The position numbers were made by a program, and so were the translations under genes. Shown piece by piece: positions 50,738 through 59,805 of a stretch of 60,897 bases of DNA. Source of the DNA: CAINFV01 sp964409235 (lineage in GTDB: Bacteria > Chlamydiota > Chlamydiia > Chlamydiales > FEN-1388); assembly GCA_964409235.1 (NCBI GenBank), contig CAYPCN010000006.1, positions 1-60,897 on the forward strand, given 5' to 3'. The notes beneath the pieces were generated by a model. It had not been told where the DNA came from. It saw nothing but the letters and a program-made list of their open reading frames with translations, and searched no databases. Position 1 is the stretch's first letter; every line of letters starts with the position of its first letter.

Positions 50738-51028
50738 CTACGAATTCACAGGCGGTTGGTCTTGCGGAGCCTCTTCCACCTCATCGCCATCGCACTGCTG
50801 ATGAAACCACGCTCGTACTCGCTGCACAGGATCTTTCGAGAGAAAATCGCTAATATATTTCTGTGCGGGTTCGGGGAGCAGCGAAAAATGGTACAGGCCG
50901 TAGATCGCAATCGCCGCCATGGCCATCACAAAGATAAACTTCAATAAATATCCCGCAGCCTTGCAAAGTACAACCACCCCTAGGACAACTGCCATACCGA
51001 GCAGAATCCACTGTCCAACGACCAACAT
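50738..51028 (-). CDS. Small membrane protein
   Basis: 96 residues with two adjacent hydrophobic helices (WILLGMAVVLGVVVLCKAAGYLL and FIFVMAMAAIAIYGLYHF, residues ~7-48), then a charged tail rich in Asp, Glu, Gln and Pro. AAGGAGG lies 5 nt before the ATG, supporting expression. No family is recognised. It is between folC and tRNA-Val on the same strand. Confidence 0.75.
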   Translation of the reverse strand: MLVVGQWILLGMAVVLGVVVLCKAAGYLLKFIFVMAMAAIAIYGLYHFSLLPEPAQKYISDFLSKDPVQRVRAWFHQQCDGDEVEEAPQDQPPVNS

Positions 51029-51098
51029 GAGAACCTCCTTCCATGGCGCAACTGCGCCTTGTTCTTTCGCAATCTTTCTTTTATAGGAAAATGGAAAT

Positions 51099-51175
51099 TA
51101 GAGCCATTTGCGATGTGAATTTTTAGAGGAGGAGAGATTTTTGGGGAGATTCGTCCTACATCGAAGTACCTCATC
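51099..51175. repeat. Short (~75 bp) copy of the MITE-like repeat upstream of the small membrane gene
   Basis: The left end GAGCCATTTGCGATGTG continues AATTTTTAGAGGAGGAGAG. The right end, read on the other strand, is TGAGGTACTTCGATGTAGGA, a worn match to TGAGCCATTTGCGATGTGGA. Confidence 0.65.
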
Positions 51176-51184
51176 CCTTTGGAA

Positions 51185-52420
51185 TTACGAAATAAGCCGA
51201 GAGTCATCCACAACATCGTCAAAGCCCAAATTTTGACGAATGGCACTCATGAAAAAAAAGGTCCCCGTCACAAAAAGGGGCAGCTGAAGGACAGAAGCGC
51301 CTTGTAACGCTGCGACAAGGGCCTCCGATGAATCGCTTGCTTCGAGGACCTGTACATCCCCTATCTTCTCCCTCACAATAGCCGCCAACATGCAGGCTGG
51401 CATCGCACGCGGCGATTGGGATTCGGTACACACGATCATTTCAGCCACTCCTTGGAGTGAGGAAATCATCTCCTGTACGTCTTTATCCTGCGACACGGCC
51501 AAGAGGAAACAAAACCGCCGATGGGGAAAGGAGGCCTTCGCCTTCATTATCAGCCTTTGCATGCCATCAGGATTATGAGCAACATCAAGAACCACGGCGG
51601 GAGGAACGCGGCTCCACCGCGTACCAATCACGGCGTCAGGAACGCGCTGAAATCGACAGGGCGGCCGTACGCCTACAGCCTGGTCAATGAGAGGAGAAGG
51701 GATGTCGAGACAGGAGAGAGCCTGTCTTGCTATGGCTGAATTCTCCTCGTCATAGTCAGCAAATGTTCCACAGACAGGCAGAAGAGGAGCTCGATGTTGC
51801 TGAGCCTTCCGATAGACAACGTCATGCGGTATCCTTGGGCCAATGACAACGGGAATTCCATCTTTGATGATCCCGGCTTTTTCGGCGGCAATCTGCTCGA
51901 GCGTTGTGCCGAGATAGTCCATATGGTCCAAGCTCACGGACGTAATCACACACAGATCAGGATGGCAAATATTCGTAGCATCCAGTCTCCCCCCAAGGCC
52001 GGTTTCAAAAACAACCATCTCCGCACCTTTCTTCCGAAACCAGAGCAAGGCCAACAGCATCGTACTCTCAAAAAACGTCAACTCTTCAGAACAGACTCGA
52101 CGGATAGCGGCAACACCTTCTACCACCTCCTTCTCTGAAATACACTCTCCATTCAGCTGAAATCTTTCTCGAAACGAACTGATGTGAGGCGAGGTGAAAA
52201 GTCCTGTGACACATCCTGACAACTCATACGCCTTGGACAGCTTTGTACAGACAGACCCCTTGCCATTCGTACCAGCAACGTGCAAACAGCGCAGAGATTT
52301 TTCAGGATTGTGAAGGGAGCGACAGGCGCGCTTCATTCGCTCGAGGCCAAGGCGAATACCAAGCGAGCGATGGCGAGAAAACAGCCAACGCACCGTATCC
52401 GGATACGACAGACATTCCAT
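51185..52420 (-). CDS. folC: Folylpolyglutamate synthase / dihydrofolate synthase
   Basis: 411 residues. Mur-ligase-family P-loop CLHVAGTNGKGSVCTKLS, then GLFTSPHISSFRERFQLNGE, VFETGLGGRLDATNI (Mg site) and VLDVAHNPDGMQRL. It adds glutamate to dihydropteroate and/or tetrahydrofolate. It follows the PHP gene by 6 nt in the same transcription unit. Confidence 0.95.
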   Translation of the reverse strand: MECLSYPDTVRWLFSRHRSLGIRLGLERMKRACRSLHNPEKSLRCLHVAGTNGKGSVCTKLSKAYELSGCVTGLFTSPHISSFRERFQLNGECISEKEVVEGVAAIRRVCSEELTFFESTMLLALLWFRKKGAEMVVFETGLGGRLDATNICHPDLCVITSVSLDHMDYLGTTLEQIAAEKAGIIKDGIPVVIGPRIPHDVVYRKAQQHRAPLLPVCGTFADYDEENSAIARQALSCLDIPSPLIDQAVGVRPPCRFQRVPDAVIGTRWSRVPPAVVLDVAHNPDGMQRLIMKAKASFPHRRFCFLLAVSQDKDVQEMISSLQGVAEMIVCTESQSPRAMPACMLAAIVREKIGDVQVLEASDSSEALVAALQGASVLQLPLFVTGTFFFMSAIRQNLGFDDVVDDSRLIS

Positions 52421-52426
52421 CGGAAC

Positions 52427-53254
52427 TCACAAAGAAAGGAAATGTTGATGCAGCAGATTGAACGTCGTCTCGGGAGTCCATGAAGAGCCAAACCGATTTT
52501 CTGGTTTTGCCACCCCATGGAAATCAGACCCACCTGTGACAAACAGCCCACATTCATGAGCAATAGCACACCAGCGGCGGTTTACATCGGCTGTCATTGA
52601 CCCATAATACGCCTCAAGACCATCAAATGGAAGAGCCAGTAGATCCCGGACCAACGAGCGCGTTTTGATAAGCTGCGGGTGGGCGACAACAGCCTTCCCT
52701 CGCGACGCATGAATGGCATCGATCGCCTCTTGCACCGTCCACTTTTCTCCTTCTACATAACAGCATTTCCCCTCGCCAAGATAGCGGTGGAATGCCGAAG
52801 TGACATCTTCAACATACCCTCTCTTCACCATTGCTAAGGCAATATGGGGGCGCCCATAGGTTGCGGCATGAGGAGACAACTGCTTGACCTCCTCTATTGT
52901 CACCGTCATCCCTGAACGCGAGAGCTTTTCAAGGATCAACTGATTTCTAGATTCTCGGCGCGCTCGATGTCTCTGACAAAATTCCAACAGACTCGCTGAA
53001 TGGGGCTCAAAACAATACCCAAGAATGTGGATCTGTTCGTTGCGAAATTTTGCCGAGATTTCAACACCGGGCAAGAGAATCACCTGTTTCTGTATCGCAT
53101 ATGAATACGCCTCGTCGAACGATTCGATGGAATCATGATCTGTGATCGAAAGGCCGCCGACGTTCATCTGCACGGCCATATCTACCAGGGCTGTTGGAGA
53201 TAAGGAGCCATCGGAAAAAAAACTATGACAGTGAAGATCTGCTTTCCTATCCAC
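52427..53254 (-). CDS. PHP-domain metal-dependent phosphoesterase (YciV/RNase AM-like)
   Basis: 275 residues. The N-terminal ADLHCHSFFSDGSLSPTALVDMA and ITDHDSI are the first metal-binding motifs of the PHP fold. ILPGVEISAKF, ALAMVKRGYV, AVVAHPQL and FVTGGSDFHG complete the site. The length and motifs match the E. coli YciV-type (5-prime-3-prime exoribonuclease AMP phosphatase) group. A homologue stands next to murB in Chlamydia as I recall. Confidence 0.9.
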   Translation of the reverse strand: MDRKADLHCHSFFSDGSLSPTALVDMAVQMNVGGLSITDHDSIESFDEAYSYAIQKQVILLPGVEISAKFRNEQIHILGYCFEPHSASLLEFCQRHRARRESRNQLILEKLSRSGMTVTIEEVKQLSPHAATYGRPHIALAMVKRGYVEDVTSAFHRYLGEGKCCYVEGEKWTVQEAIDAIHASRGKAVVAHPQLIKTRSLVRDLLALPFDGLEAYYGSMTADVNRRWCAIAHECGLFVTGGSDFHGVAKPENRFGSSWTPETTFNLLHQHFLSL

Positions 53255-53257
53255 AAC

Positions 53258-54139
53258 CTACCTCGGGTCGATGCGGATGCAGCGAATTTCATTTTCCAGC
53301 AATACACCCTTTTTTTCTGCCACAGTATCGCGAACGAGCGTCATCAACGCAATGACATCTCCCGCTGTCGCACGCCCTTTGTTCACAATAAAATTCGCAT
53401 GGACAGAAGAGACCTCGGCGCCGCCTATCCTCATGCCTTTCAAGCCTACTTCTTCAATCAGCCTGCCTGCTGATGCCCCAGGAGGGTTGCGGAAGACACA
53501 GCCAGCGGAACGCTCGCGGTACGGCTGAGTACACTTTCGATAGGACATCAGCTCCTCCTGCCGTGCCAGCACCTCCTCGTCTCGAACGAGCTGAAAGCCA
53601 ACCCTGGCAATAGCCCCCTGAAGGAAATGGAACGAGGAATACCGATAGCCAAAGACAAGGTCCTCTTTTTTCAATCGCACCACGTCTCCTGATGCTTCTA
53701 CATAATCGACCCACACAAGTGCATGATGTGTTTGCTGCTGGTGGCAACCAGCATTCATCCACACCGCGCCTCCTACACTGCCCGGAATTCCGGCAGCAAA
53801 CTCAAGGCCTCCCCATCCCGCACGCGCTGTGGCCACTCCCAACGAAGCAAAGCTATAGCCAGCACCCGATTCCACGCTGCCATCGCCATGATCAACGAAT
53901 GTTGCAACCCGATTTTGAATCACCAAGCCAGGAAACCCTTCATCAGCAAAAAGGCAGTTCGACCCACGCCCGATGACGATATACGGACATGCTTCTTTCG
54001 ACGCAAAAGCGAGCGCACTTTGGAGATCTTCTGTCGTGTGTGCTCGAAACAACCAGCGCGCTCTGCCGCCAATGCCAAAGGTCGATATCGTCGAGAGCAA
54101 TACATCGCGAGAACATCGATCAAGGAAGTTTGTATTCAT
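53258..54139 (-). CDS. murB: UDP-N-acetylenolpyruvoylglucosamine reductase
   Basis: A 293-residue FAD enzyme of peptidoglycan precursor synthesis: STFGIGGRARWLFRA, IVIGRGSNCLFADEGFPGLVI, LEFAAGIPGSVGGAVWMNAG, YRYSSFHF, AGCVFRNPPGASAGRLIEEVGLKGMRIGGAEVSSVHANFIVN (Ser and Glu catalytic residues). This is a type II-like short MurB. It overlaps nusB by 4 nt. It shows that at least part of peptidoglycan synthesis is kept. Confidence 0.96.
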   Translation of the reverse strand: MNTNFLDRCSRDVLLSTISTFGIGGRARWLFRAHTTEDLQSALAFASKEACPYIVIGRGSNCLFADEGFPGLVIQNRVATFVDHGDGSVESGAGYSFASLGVATARAGWGGLEFAAGIPGSVGGAVWMNAGCHQQQTHHALVWVDYVEASGDVVRLKKEDLVFGYRYSSFHFLQGAIARVGFQLVRDEEVLARQEELMSYRKCTQPYRERSAGCVFRNPPGASAGRLIEEVGLKGMRIGGAEVSSVHANFIVNKGRATAGDVIALMTLVRDTVAEKKGVLLENEIRCIRIDPR

Positions 54140-54657
54140 CGTGGGGCCTCTGGATGGTCTATAGACTCTCCAACAGATGCTTCTGTTGCCTCCGCTCTCT
54201 TCATGGCATCATACGCTTCTTGGACATTCGTCCCCTCCTCAACGACCAGCCCAGCGGCGTGAGAGATAGCGGCAAGGAGAGCATGCACAAAGAGAGCCGC
54301 CTCGTTGGTCGAGAATTTTGTCGTCAACCGCTTGGCCTCGGAAAACACTACCTTTGGAGGAACCTTACGCTCCAGCACAAGCTCAAAAATGGCCAATCGC
54401 AACACATTCCTCTCCACACTTTGAATGCGGCCGATCGTATAGTCCTTACACACGTTTGCAATCAGCGCGTCGCACTGTTGTCGCGCGTTCACAATTGCTT
54501 CCGCTCGTGTTCTAGCTTCCAGGACATGCCTTCTGGACACCTTGCATTCGTTCTTCACAAGGTCGATGAGATCGCCAGAGACTCCATTGTTCCCTAGATC
54601 ACTACTAAAGAGGAGCAGGAACACCAACTCTCGCTTTTTATATAGATCCAACGCCAT
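54136..54657 (-). CDS. nusB: Transcription antitermination factor NusB
   Basis: 173 residues from ATG 54657 (GAGGGC 9 nt upstream; GTG 54687 overlaps rsmE). It is an all-helical RNA-binding protein of rRNA antitermination: DLYKKRELVFLLLFS, IGRIQSVERNVLRLAIFELVLERKVPPKVVFSEAKRLTTKFSTNEAALFVHALL. It has a C-terminal extension of ~30 residues beyond the NusB fold. The order nusB-murB is as in Chlamydia. Confidence 0.93.
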   Translation of the reverse strand: MALDLYKKRELVFLLLFSSDLGNNGVSGDLIDLVKNECKVSRRHVLEARTRAEAIVNARQQCDALIANVCKDYTIGRIQSVERNVLRLAIFELVLERKVPPKVVFSEAKRLTTKFSTNEAALFVHALLAAISHAAGLVVEEGTNVQEAYDAMKRAEATEASVGESIDHPEAPR

Positions 54658-54677
54658 ATCGAAATTGCCCTCATTGT

Positions 54678-55394
54678 TTAGAGCCACTGAGAAACAGTAT
54701 ATGCTGCCACCATCGCTGCCGTCTCAGCGCGAAGAGTATTCTCATGCAAGAGCACGGGGGTTGCTTCGTCAGCAAGGAGAGCCCTTTCTTTGTGGCTCCA
54801 ACCGCCCTCTGGACCGATCAGCAGTGAGAGGGAGCGACCTTTCGGAAGAGATTCCAACTTCTTAGCAAGCGATACTGCCTCATGTTGAAGATCAGCAACA
54901 AGGCGCGGAGTTGGGAGGAGAAGAAGCGCCTCCTGGAGCGAGGGAACCATATGCACTTTGGGACGAAAGATTCTCCCAGACTGTTTGATCGCCGCTGTGA
55001 TGATCGCCTCGAGGCGGCGTTGCACCGACGAAGACAGCTCTTTTCTCTCGGATTTCTCAGCGGAAAACAGGACAAACGCGTCAACGCCCACCTCACACCC
55101 TTTTTCAATCGCAAAGTCAAGATGACTTGGGCGCAGAAGACCCATGCCTAGAAAGAGTCCTGCCTGTGGCGCCGGCCTCTGTTCTGAACAGAGAATGCGA
55201 ATATCACAACGGTGCCGTTCAAGAATTTCGACGCGACCATGAGCGACCAGCCCCTTCCCATTGACGACGAGGACCTCGTCGCCAATCGCAGCTCTCATGA
55301 CATTGCGGATATGGTGGTACTCCCTCCCCTCAAGGACAACGACATCTCCTGGAGAGACGGCATCGATATCAACGAAAAATCGAGGCAACGTCAT
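54678..55394 (-). CDS. rsmE: 16S rRNA m3U1498 methyltransferase
   Basis: 238 residues. PUA-like N-terminal domain (HHIRNVMRAAIGDEVLVVNGKG) and SPOUT knot: LFLGMGLLRPSHLDFAIEKGCEVGVDAF, then LLIGPEGGWSHKERALL and LHENTLRAETAAMVA. Methylates U1498 of 16S rRNA. It overlaps pyk by 4 nt. Confidence 0.94.
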   Translation of the reverse strand: MTLPRFFVDIDAVSPGDVVVLEGREYHHIRNVMRAAIGDEVLVVNGKGLVAHGRVEILERHRCDIRILCSEQRPAPQAGLFLGMGLLRPSHLDFAIEKGCEVGVDAFVLFSAEKSERKELSSSVQRRLEAIITAAIKQSGRIFRPKVHMVPSLQEALLLLPTPRLVADLQHEAVSLAKKLESLPKGRSLSLLIGPEGGWSHKERALLADEATPVLLHENTLRAETAAMVAAYTVSQWL

Positions 55395-57160
55395 CGCACG
55401 ACGCCTTTGTACACGATGGCCTTATAGGGATCGAGCGTAATGAGCTGTTTTTCCCTCAGGATTCGAAAGGCGCCGTCGACGCCTGTGACGGCTGACTTCC
55501 CTTCCCGTTGGCAGGCTTCCAACAGCAAAGGTTCCGAGCAGGTATCATCAGGAGCATTCTGAAGGATAATCCCTGCCGCTTCGTGGACAAGAGGCATGAA
55601 GCTTTCATCAAAAGACGACAGGACGACAATACATCCGCGCACAGCGTAGGACGTACAGCCATGCGCACTTGGCACAAAGGCAACAACGCCATGGACCCTC
55701 TCCCCAAAGCCATGCGCTCCTCGAACTAACACATCGCCGATACTATCGACAAGAATGGTGTTGCTCGTCCCGGGCACCCACAGAGGGGATCCGGCTGTGA
55801 GCACCACGAGATCTCCATACGTAACAATGCCCATCTTCAAGCCACATTGGCTCGCGTACTGAAATGCACCTTCCACGCTTGTGCACGGCGTATCGCATAG
55901 CACTGGCGTCACACCCCAAGAAAGGGAGAGTTGGTTGTAGGTCGTTTCATTCGTGGTCAGGGCAATAATCGGCATCTTCGGTTTCAGGCGAGAGAGAAGG
56001 CGCGCTGTAGAGCCGCTATGAGAAAAAGTAAAGATCGCCTTTGCTTCAAGGCTATACGCCGTTTTCACACTGGCAAGCGTCAAGGCAGAGGGGATATCAT
56101 GATAGGTCATCTTGGCATGGGTATCGAAAAAAGAGCGGTAGTCAAAATCTTGCTCTGCCTCGGAGATAATGCGGCGCATGATGCTGATTGTCTCCTGGGG
56201 ATAACTGCCCACTGCTGTCTCTCCAGAGAGCATCACTGCCGACGTTCCATCGTAAATTGCATTGGCGACGTCAGACACTTCCGCACGCGTTGGCCTGGGA
56301 TTGTTGATCATCGATTCGAGCATTTGCGTTGCTGTGACAACAGGCTTGCCGATGAGGTTGCACTTGCGGATCATCATCTTCTGAAGCCGAGGGACTTGAC
56401 TTAACGGAACTTCTACCCCAAGATCCCCCCGAGCCACCATAATGCCATCAGCCACTTGGAGAATGCTCTCAAAATTGTGAACCCCTTCCGTATTTTCAAT
56501 TTTTGCAAGCACTTGCATGTCCGGCCGTTTGAATTTCGATAGCAGCCGCTTTATTTCCAAAACATTTTCAGCATTGCGAGTGAAGGAGGCAGCGATGAGC
56601 TCAACGCCGCAGTGACAACCAAACTCGATATCAGCAATATCCTTATCCGTTAATGTCGGCAGGGGAACTTCAATCGACGGAATATTGATCCCTTTCGACG
56701 GTAGAATGGTGCCGCTGTTGTCAAATTCAATCACAACCCCTTTGGGGGTTACTTCCACAACGTGCGACTGGATGTACCCATTGTCGATGAGAACCGTCAT
56801 CCCAACTTGCAAAAAGTCTAATATAATAGGAGGCCGTACAGAGAGCTGTTCAGCATTGCCTTCGACCGTCTCTCGTACGAGCGTAAGCCGACTGCCCTGC
56901 CATACGGAAACGCCCCCCTCAATGACCGTGCCTATTCTAATTTCTGGCCCTTTCGTATCGATCATGATGCCTAAAGGGCAGGAGCACCGCCTCCTCGCTT
57001 CTTTGAGCATCTCAATGGTGCGCCCATGTTCTTCATGGGTCCCATGACTAAAATTCAATCTCGCTACATCCATCCCATTCTCGATCAGCTGGATCATGCT
57101 CTCCACGCTGTTCACAGAAGGGCCTATCGTGCAAATAATTTTGGTACGCGTTCTCATCAC
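55391..57160 (-). CDS. pyk: Pyruvate kinase with extra C-terminal PEP-utiliser-like domain
   Basis: 589 residues, ~100 longer than the Chlamydia enzyme as I recall it. The core has RTKIICTIGPSVNSVESM, ARLNFSHGTHEEH, IMIDTKGPEIRIG, VLAKIENTEGVHNF, MVARGDLGVEVPLSQVPRLQK and the signature TATQMLESM. The last ~110 residues (HEAAGIILQNAPDDTCSEPLLLEACQREGKSAVTGVDGAFRILREKQLITLDPYKAIVYKG) follow the pattern of the PEP-utiliser mobile domain appended to Bacillus-type pyruvate kinases, without the TSH active His. Final ATP-forming step of glycolysis. Confidence 0.95.
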   Translation of the reverse strand: MMRTRTKIICTIGPSVNSVESMIQLIENGMDVARLNFSHGTHEEHGRTIEMLKEARRRCSCPLGIMIDTKGPEIRIGTVIEGGVSVWQGSRLTLVRETVEGNAEQLSVRPPIILDFLQVGMTVLIDNGYIQSHVVEVTPKGVVIEFDNSGTILPSKGINIPSIEVPLPTLTDKDIADIEFGCHCGVELIAASFTRNAENVLEIKRLLSKFKRPDMQVLAKIENTEGVHNFESILQVADGIMVARGDLGVEVPLSQVPRLQKMMIRKCNLIGKPVVTATQMLESMINNPRPTRAEVSDVANAIYDGTSAVMLSGETAVGSYPQETISIMRRIISEAEQDFDYRSFFDTHAKMTYHDIPSALTLASVKTAYSLEAKAIFTFSHSGSTARLLSRLKPKMPIIALTTNETTYNQLSLSWGVTPVLCDTPCTSVEGAFQYASQCGLKMGIVTYGDLVVLTAGSPLWVPGTSNTILVDSIGDVLVRGAHGFGERVHGVVAFVPSAHGCTSYAVRGCIVVLSSFDESFMPLVHEAAGIILQNAPDDTCSEPLLLEACQREGKSAVTGVDGAFRILREKQLITLDPYKAIVYKGVVR

Positions 57161-57260
57161 TTTGGTTGACTATTCCTCTTAAGAGGCCGCATCTCGTGCA
57201 GCAGTTCTTGAAAACTCAATCGTGGCCGAAAGCAGGCAATTCTGACAATATGGAAAGGAT

Positions 57261-57304
57261 TGAGCCATTTGCTTGACGAACAGCAGTTCCATCACGCATG
57301 GCTC
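57261..57304. repeat. Short inverted-repeat remnant of the dispersed family upstream of pyk
   Basis: TGAGCCATTTGC at 57261 faces ATGGCTC at 57298-57304, so GAGCCAT/ATGGCTC bounds a ~43-bp unit between pyk and prmC. Confidence 0.5.
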
Positions 57305-57318
57305 TTTAAACCGGGGTG

Positions 57319-58218
57319 TTACGCAACAGAAAAAAGAACAACGCGATCACGCCCTGCAAAATCTTGATAGAGGCGAACCTTAGAATGCGGGACAACACCA
57401 GCGGCGGGTGGCACACACCCCTCCCAAACAAGAGGGTCTCCAGTGGCAAACGAAGAGGCCATCGCCAGCACCTCGGCTCCCTGTGAGGCTCCTATCTCAA
57501 CAGCGCATAACCCATTGGCGCACAAATACTTAGGCACATCGCCGAAAAGCCTCTGGTACAGTTCGATGCCGTTGGGACCAGCTTCCAGAGCGCCCCTCGG
57601 TTCATACGACTGCACAGAACGATCAAGAGCAAACCATTCAGCTGAAGAGAGATACGGAGGGTTGGCAACAATGATCTCAGCAGACCTGCCAGAAAAGGGT
57701 TCTAAGAGGTCTCCATGAAGGAGTTCCACATCAACGCCGAGCCGACGAGCGTTATTCTTGGCAATGACAAGTGCTTGTTCAGAGGAATCAGAAAGCACAA
57801 CGTGCCACCGGGGGAAGAGCGTTTTGAGCGCCAACCCAATGCATCCGCTCCCCGTACACACGTCGAAAATCGTCCCTGGTTGTTCTCGCGACGCAATGCA
57901 CGACCGCACCACATCGACGAGTATCTCTGTGTCAACCCGGGGGATGAGAACGTCGGGGGAAACCTCGAATTCAAGCCCATAGAAAAACGTGGTGCCCATG
58001 AGGTACGCTAATGGCTCTCCAGCCCCCAGCCTCGCCATCCCGGAGCGGATGGCAGCAAGCTCTGCGTCTTCTACAGGACGATCAAACATGAGGTAGAGAT
58101 CCAGCCGCCGCAAGCCAAGGCAATGAGCTATCCACTCTTCGACCTCACGGCGAGGGCGCCCTTGCTTTTTCCGTACGTAGTCGACACTCAAGCGCACGAT
58201 TTCGCCGACGGTCTTCAT
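57319..58218 (-). CDS. prmC: Release factor glutamine N5-methyltransferase PrmC (HemK)
   Basis: 299 residues from ATG 58218, overlapping prfA by 4 nt. The catalytic NPPY is in IIVANPPYLSSAEW. The SAM motif is TIFDVCTGSGCIGLALK, with LIPRVDTEILVD upstream. It methylates the GGQ Gln of release factors, and its overlap with prfA fits that job. Confidence 0.95.
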   Translation of the reverse strand: MKTVGEIVRLSVDYVRKKQGRPRREVEEWIAHCLGLRRLDLYLMFDRPVEDAELAAIRSGMARLGAGEPLAYLMGTTFFYGLEFEVSPDVLIPRVDTEILVDVVRSCIASREQPGTIFDVCTGSGCIGLALKTLFPRWHVVLSDSSEQALVIAKNNARRLGVDVELLHGDLLEPFSGRSAEIIVANPPYLSSAEWFALDRSVQSYEPRGALEAGPNGIELYQRLFGDVPKYLCANGLCAVEIGASQGAEVLAMASSFATGDPLVWEGCVPPAAGVVPHSKVRLYQDFAGRDRVVLFSVA

Positions 58219-59306
58219 GACTCGAGAACCCATGGCGACGCAGGCCCTGTCTGCTGCATCTTGTGAAACCATGCCACAAGAGCTTGGGAAAAGTCTTCGA
58301 CATCGCCATTCATAAACCGATCAAGAGCATAGCTCGTTAGGTTCACGCGATGATCTGTAACGCGATTTTGCGGGTAGTTATACGTTCGAATTTTCTCTGC
58401 CCTATCGCCCGTTCCTATCATCTCCTGCCGAAGAGTGTCTGTTTCGCTTTTGCGCCGCCTCTCTTCTACTTCGCGAATTTTCGCCCTGAGAAGGCGCATG
58501 GCTTTGTCTTTGTTTTTATGTTGGCTTCGCTCCTCCTGACAAAAGACCACAATCCCCGTTGGTAGATGGGTCAGTCGCACGGCACTGTCTGTTTTATTGA
58601 CGTGCTGTCCTCCAGCACCTGATGCCCGCGTAGTATCGATACGGAGATCTGCCTCAGAAATCTGAACGTTCACATCATCGTCAGCTTCTTGGAGGACAGC
58701 AACAGTGATGGTCGAGGTATGAATCCGCCCCTGTGCCTCTGTCTCAGGCACACGCTGTACGCGATGGGTTCCTCCCTCATGGCGAAGAAAGCGCCAGGCC
58801 CCCTTGCCAGAAATCGCCATGATATACTCTTTAAAACCACCTAGATCTGAAGGTGTCGCCGATAGAGGCTCGACCTTCCATCCCATCTTAGCCGCGTACA
58901 GCCCGTACATGCGGACGCAATCCGCAACAAACAGCGCTGCTTCTTGACCGCCCGCACCAGCACGGAGCTCCATGATGGCCGTGCGATCATCTTCTTCATT
59001 TGGGGGGATGAGAAGGTCCCTAAGCTTTTTTTCAACCGAGGCGCGCTCGTGTTCAAGCGCCGCGATTTCGTGCTGGATCACCTCGATAAACTCTGGGTCT
59101 TGCTCAGCCTTGAGCATCTCTCGGTTTTCTTCAAGCTGCCGTTCGATCGCCTCTCGACGGTCAGAGGCATCGGCTATTTCAGACAAATAGGCATGCTCTC
59201 TGGAGCACTTGGTAAAGCGCTCCCGATCTAACATCACCTCTTCTCCACTGAGAGCTTCTTCAAGCTCGTGGAGCCGCTGGCGAACAGCCTGGATATGTAC
59301 CTTCAC
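58215..59306 (-). CDS. prfA: Peptide chain release factor 1
   Basis: 363 residues. GGQ at 232-234 in RASGAGGQHVNKTDSAVRLTHLPTGI. The tripeptide P187-E-T189 (PxT type, in RVPETEAQGRIHTST) marks RF1, which reads UAA and UAG. The N-terminal coiled-coil domain is complete. It starts 17 nt downstream of rpmE and is followed by its modifier prmC. Confidence 0.96.
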   Translation of the reverse strand: MKVHIQAVRQRLHELEEALSGEEVMLDRERFTKCSREHAYLSEIADASDRREAIERQLEENREMLKAEQDPEFIEVIQHEIAALEHERASVEKKLRDLLIPPNEEDDRTAIMELRAGAGGQEAALFVADCVRMYGLYAAKMGWKVEPLSATPSDLGGFKEYIMAISGKGAWRFLRHEGGTHRVQRVPETEAQGRIHTSTITVAVLQEADDDVNVQISEADLRIDTTRASGAGGQHVNKTDSAVRLTHLPTGIVVFCQEERSQHKNKDKAMRLLRAKIREVEERRRKSETDTLRQEMIGTGDRAEKIRTYNYPQNRVTDHRVNLTSYALDRFMNGDVEDFSQALVAWFHKMQQTGPASPWVLES

Positions 59307-59322
59307 ACATCAAACTCTACGA

Positions 59323-59628
59323 CTATTTTTTCTTTGCTCGAGGCAACGGCTTCTTGGGTGCCTCCGCTTTGGGCTGAGAAGTTTGTTGAGCGGTCTGATA
59401 TCGCTTCTTAAAGCGATCTACACGACCTTCTGCGTCGACAAACTGCTTGCCACCGACAAAGAGCGGATGAGAGGCAGAAGAAATAGAGACAACCACCACA
59501 GGCAGTTCCTTCCCTTCGAACACCTCTGTTCGATCCGACTTCAATGTCGTTCCGCAGACAAATTTCATTCCCGACGAAGAGTCTACAAAGAGAACTTCTT
59601 GGTATTCAGGATGCCCTTCTTTTTTCAT
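59323..59628 (-). CDS. rpmE: 50S ribosomal protein L31
   Basis: 101 residues: MKKEGHPEYQEVLFVDSSSGMKFVCGTTL, then SASHPLFVGGKQFVDAEGRVDRFKKRY. It has only one of the zinc-ribbon cysteines and a basic Ala/Lys/Pro tail, both as in Chlamydia L31. First gene of rpmE-prfA-prmC. Confidence 0.95.
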   Translation of the reverse strand: MKKEGHPEYQEVLFVDSSSGMKFVCGTTLKSDRTEVFEGKELPVVVVSISSASHPLFVGGKQFVDAEGRVDRFKKRYQTAQQTSQPKAEAPKKPLPRAKKK

Positions 59629-59805
59629 TGAAATCTCTCCAAAAATCCTATCAAACTGAAGAGATGATATCAGGACTAGGTCTGGAAAACAACCTTGTTT
59701 TTAGCGGGAAGCGCCGGTACAATCTCCTATACACGCTCTCGACCCTCAACTCCGAATCGGTCTGCTATGGAGTCGTGAACATGTGCCTCCACAAGAGACA
59801 GACAT

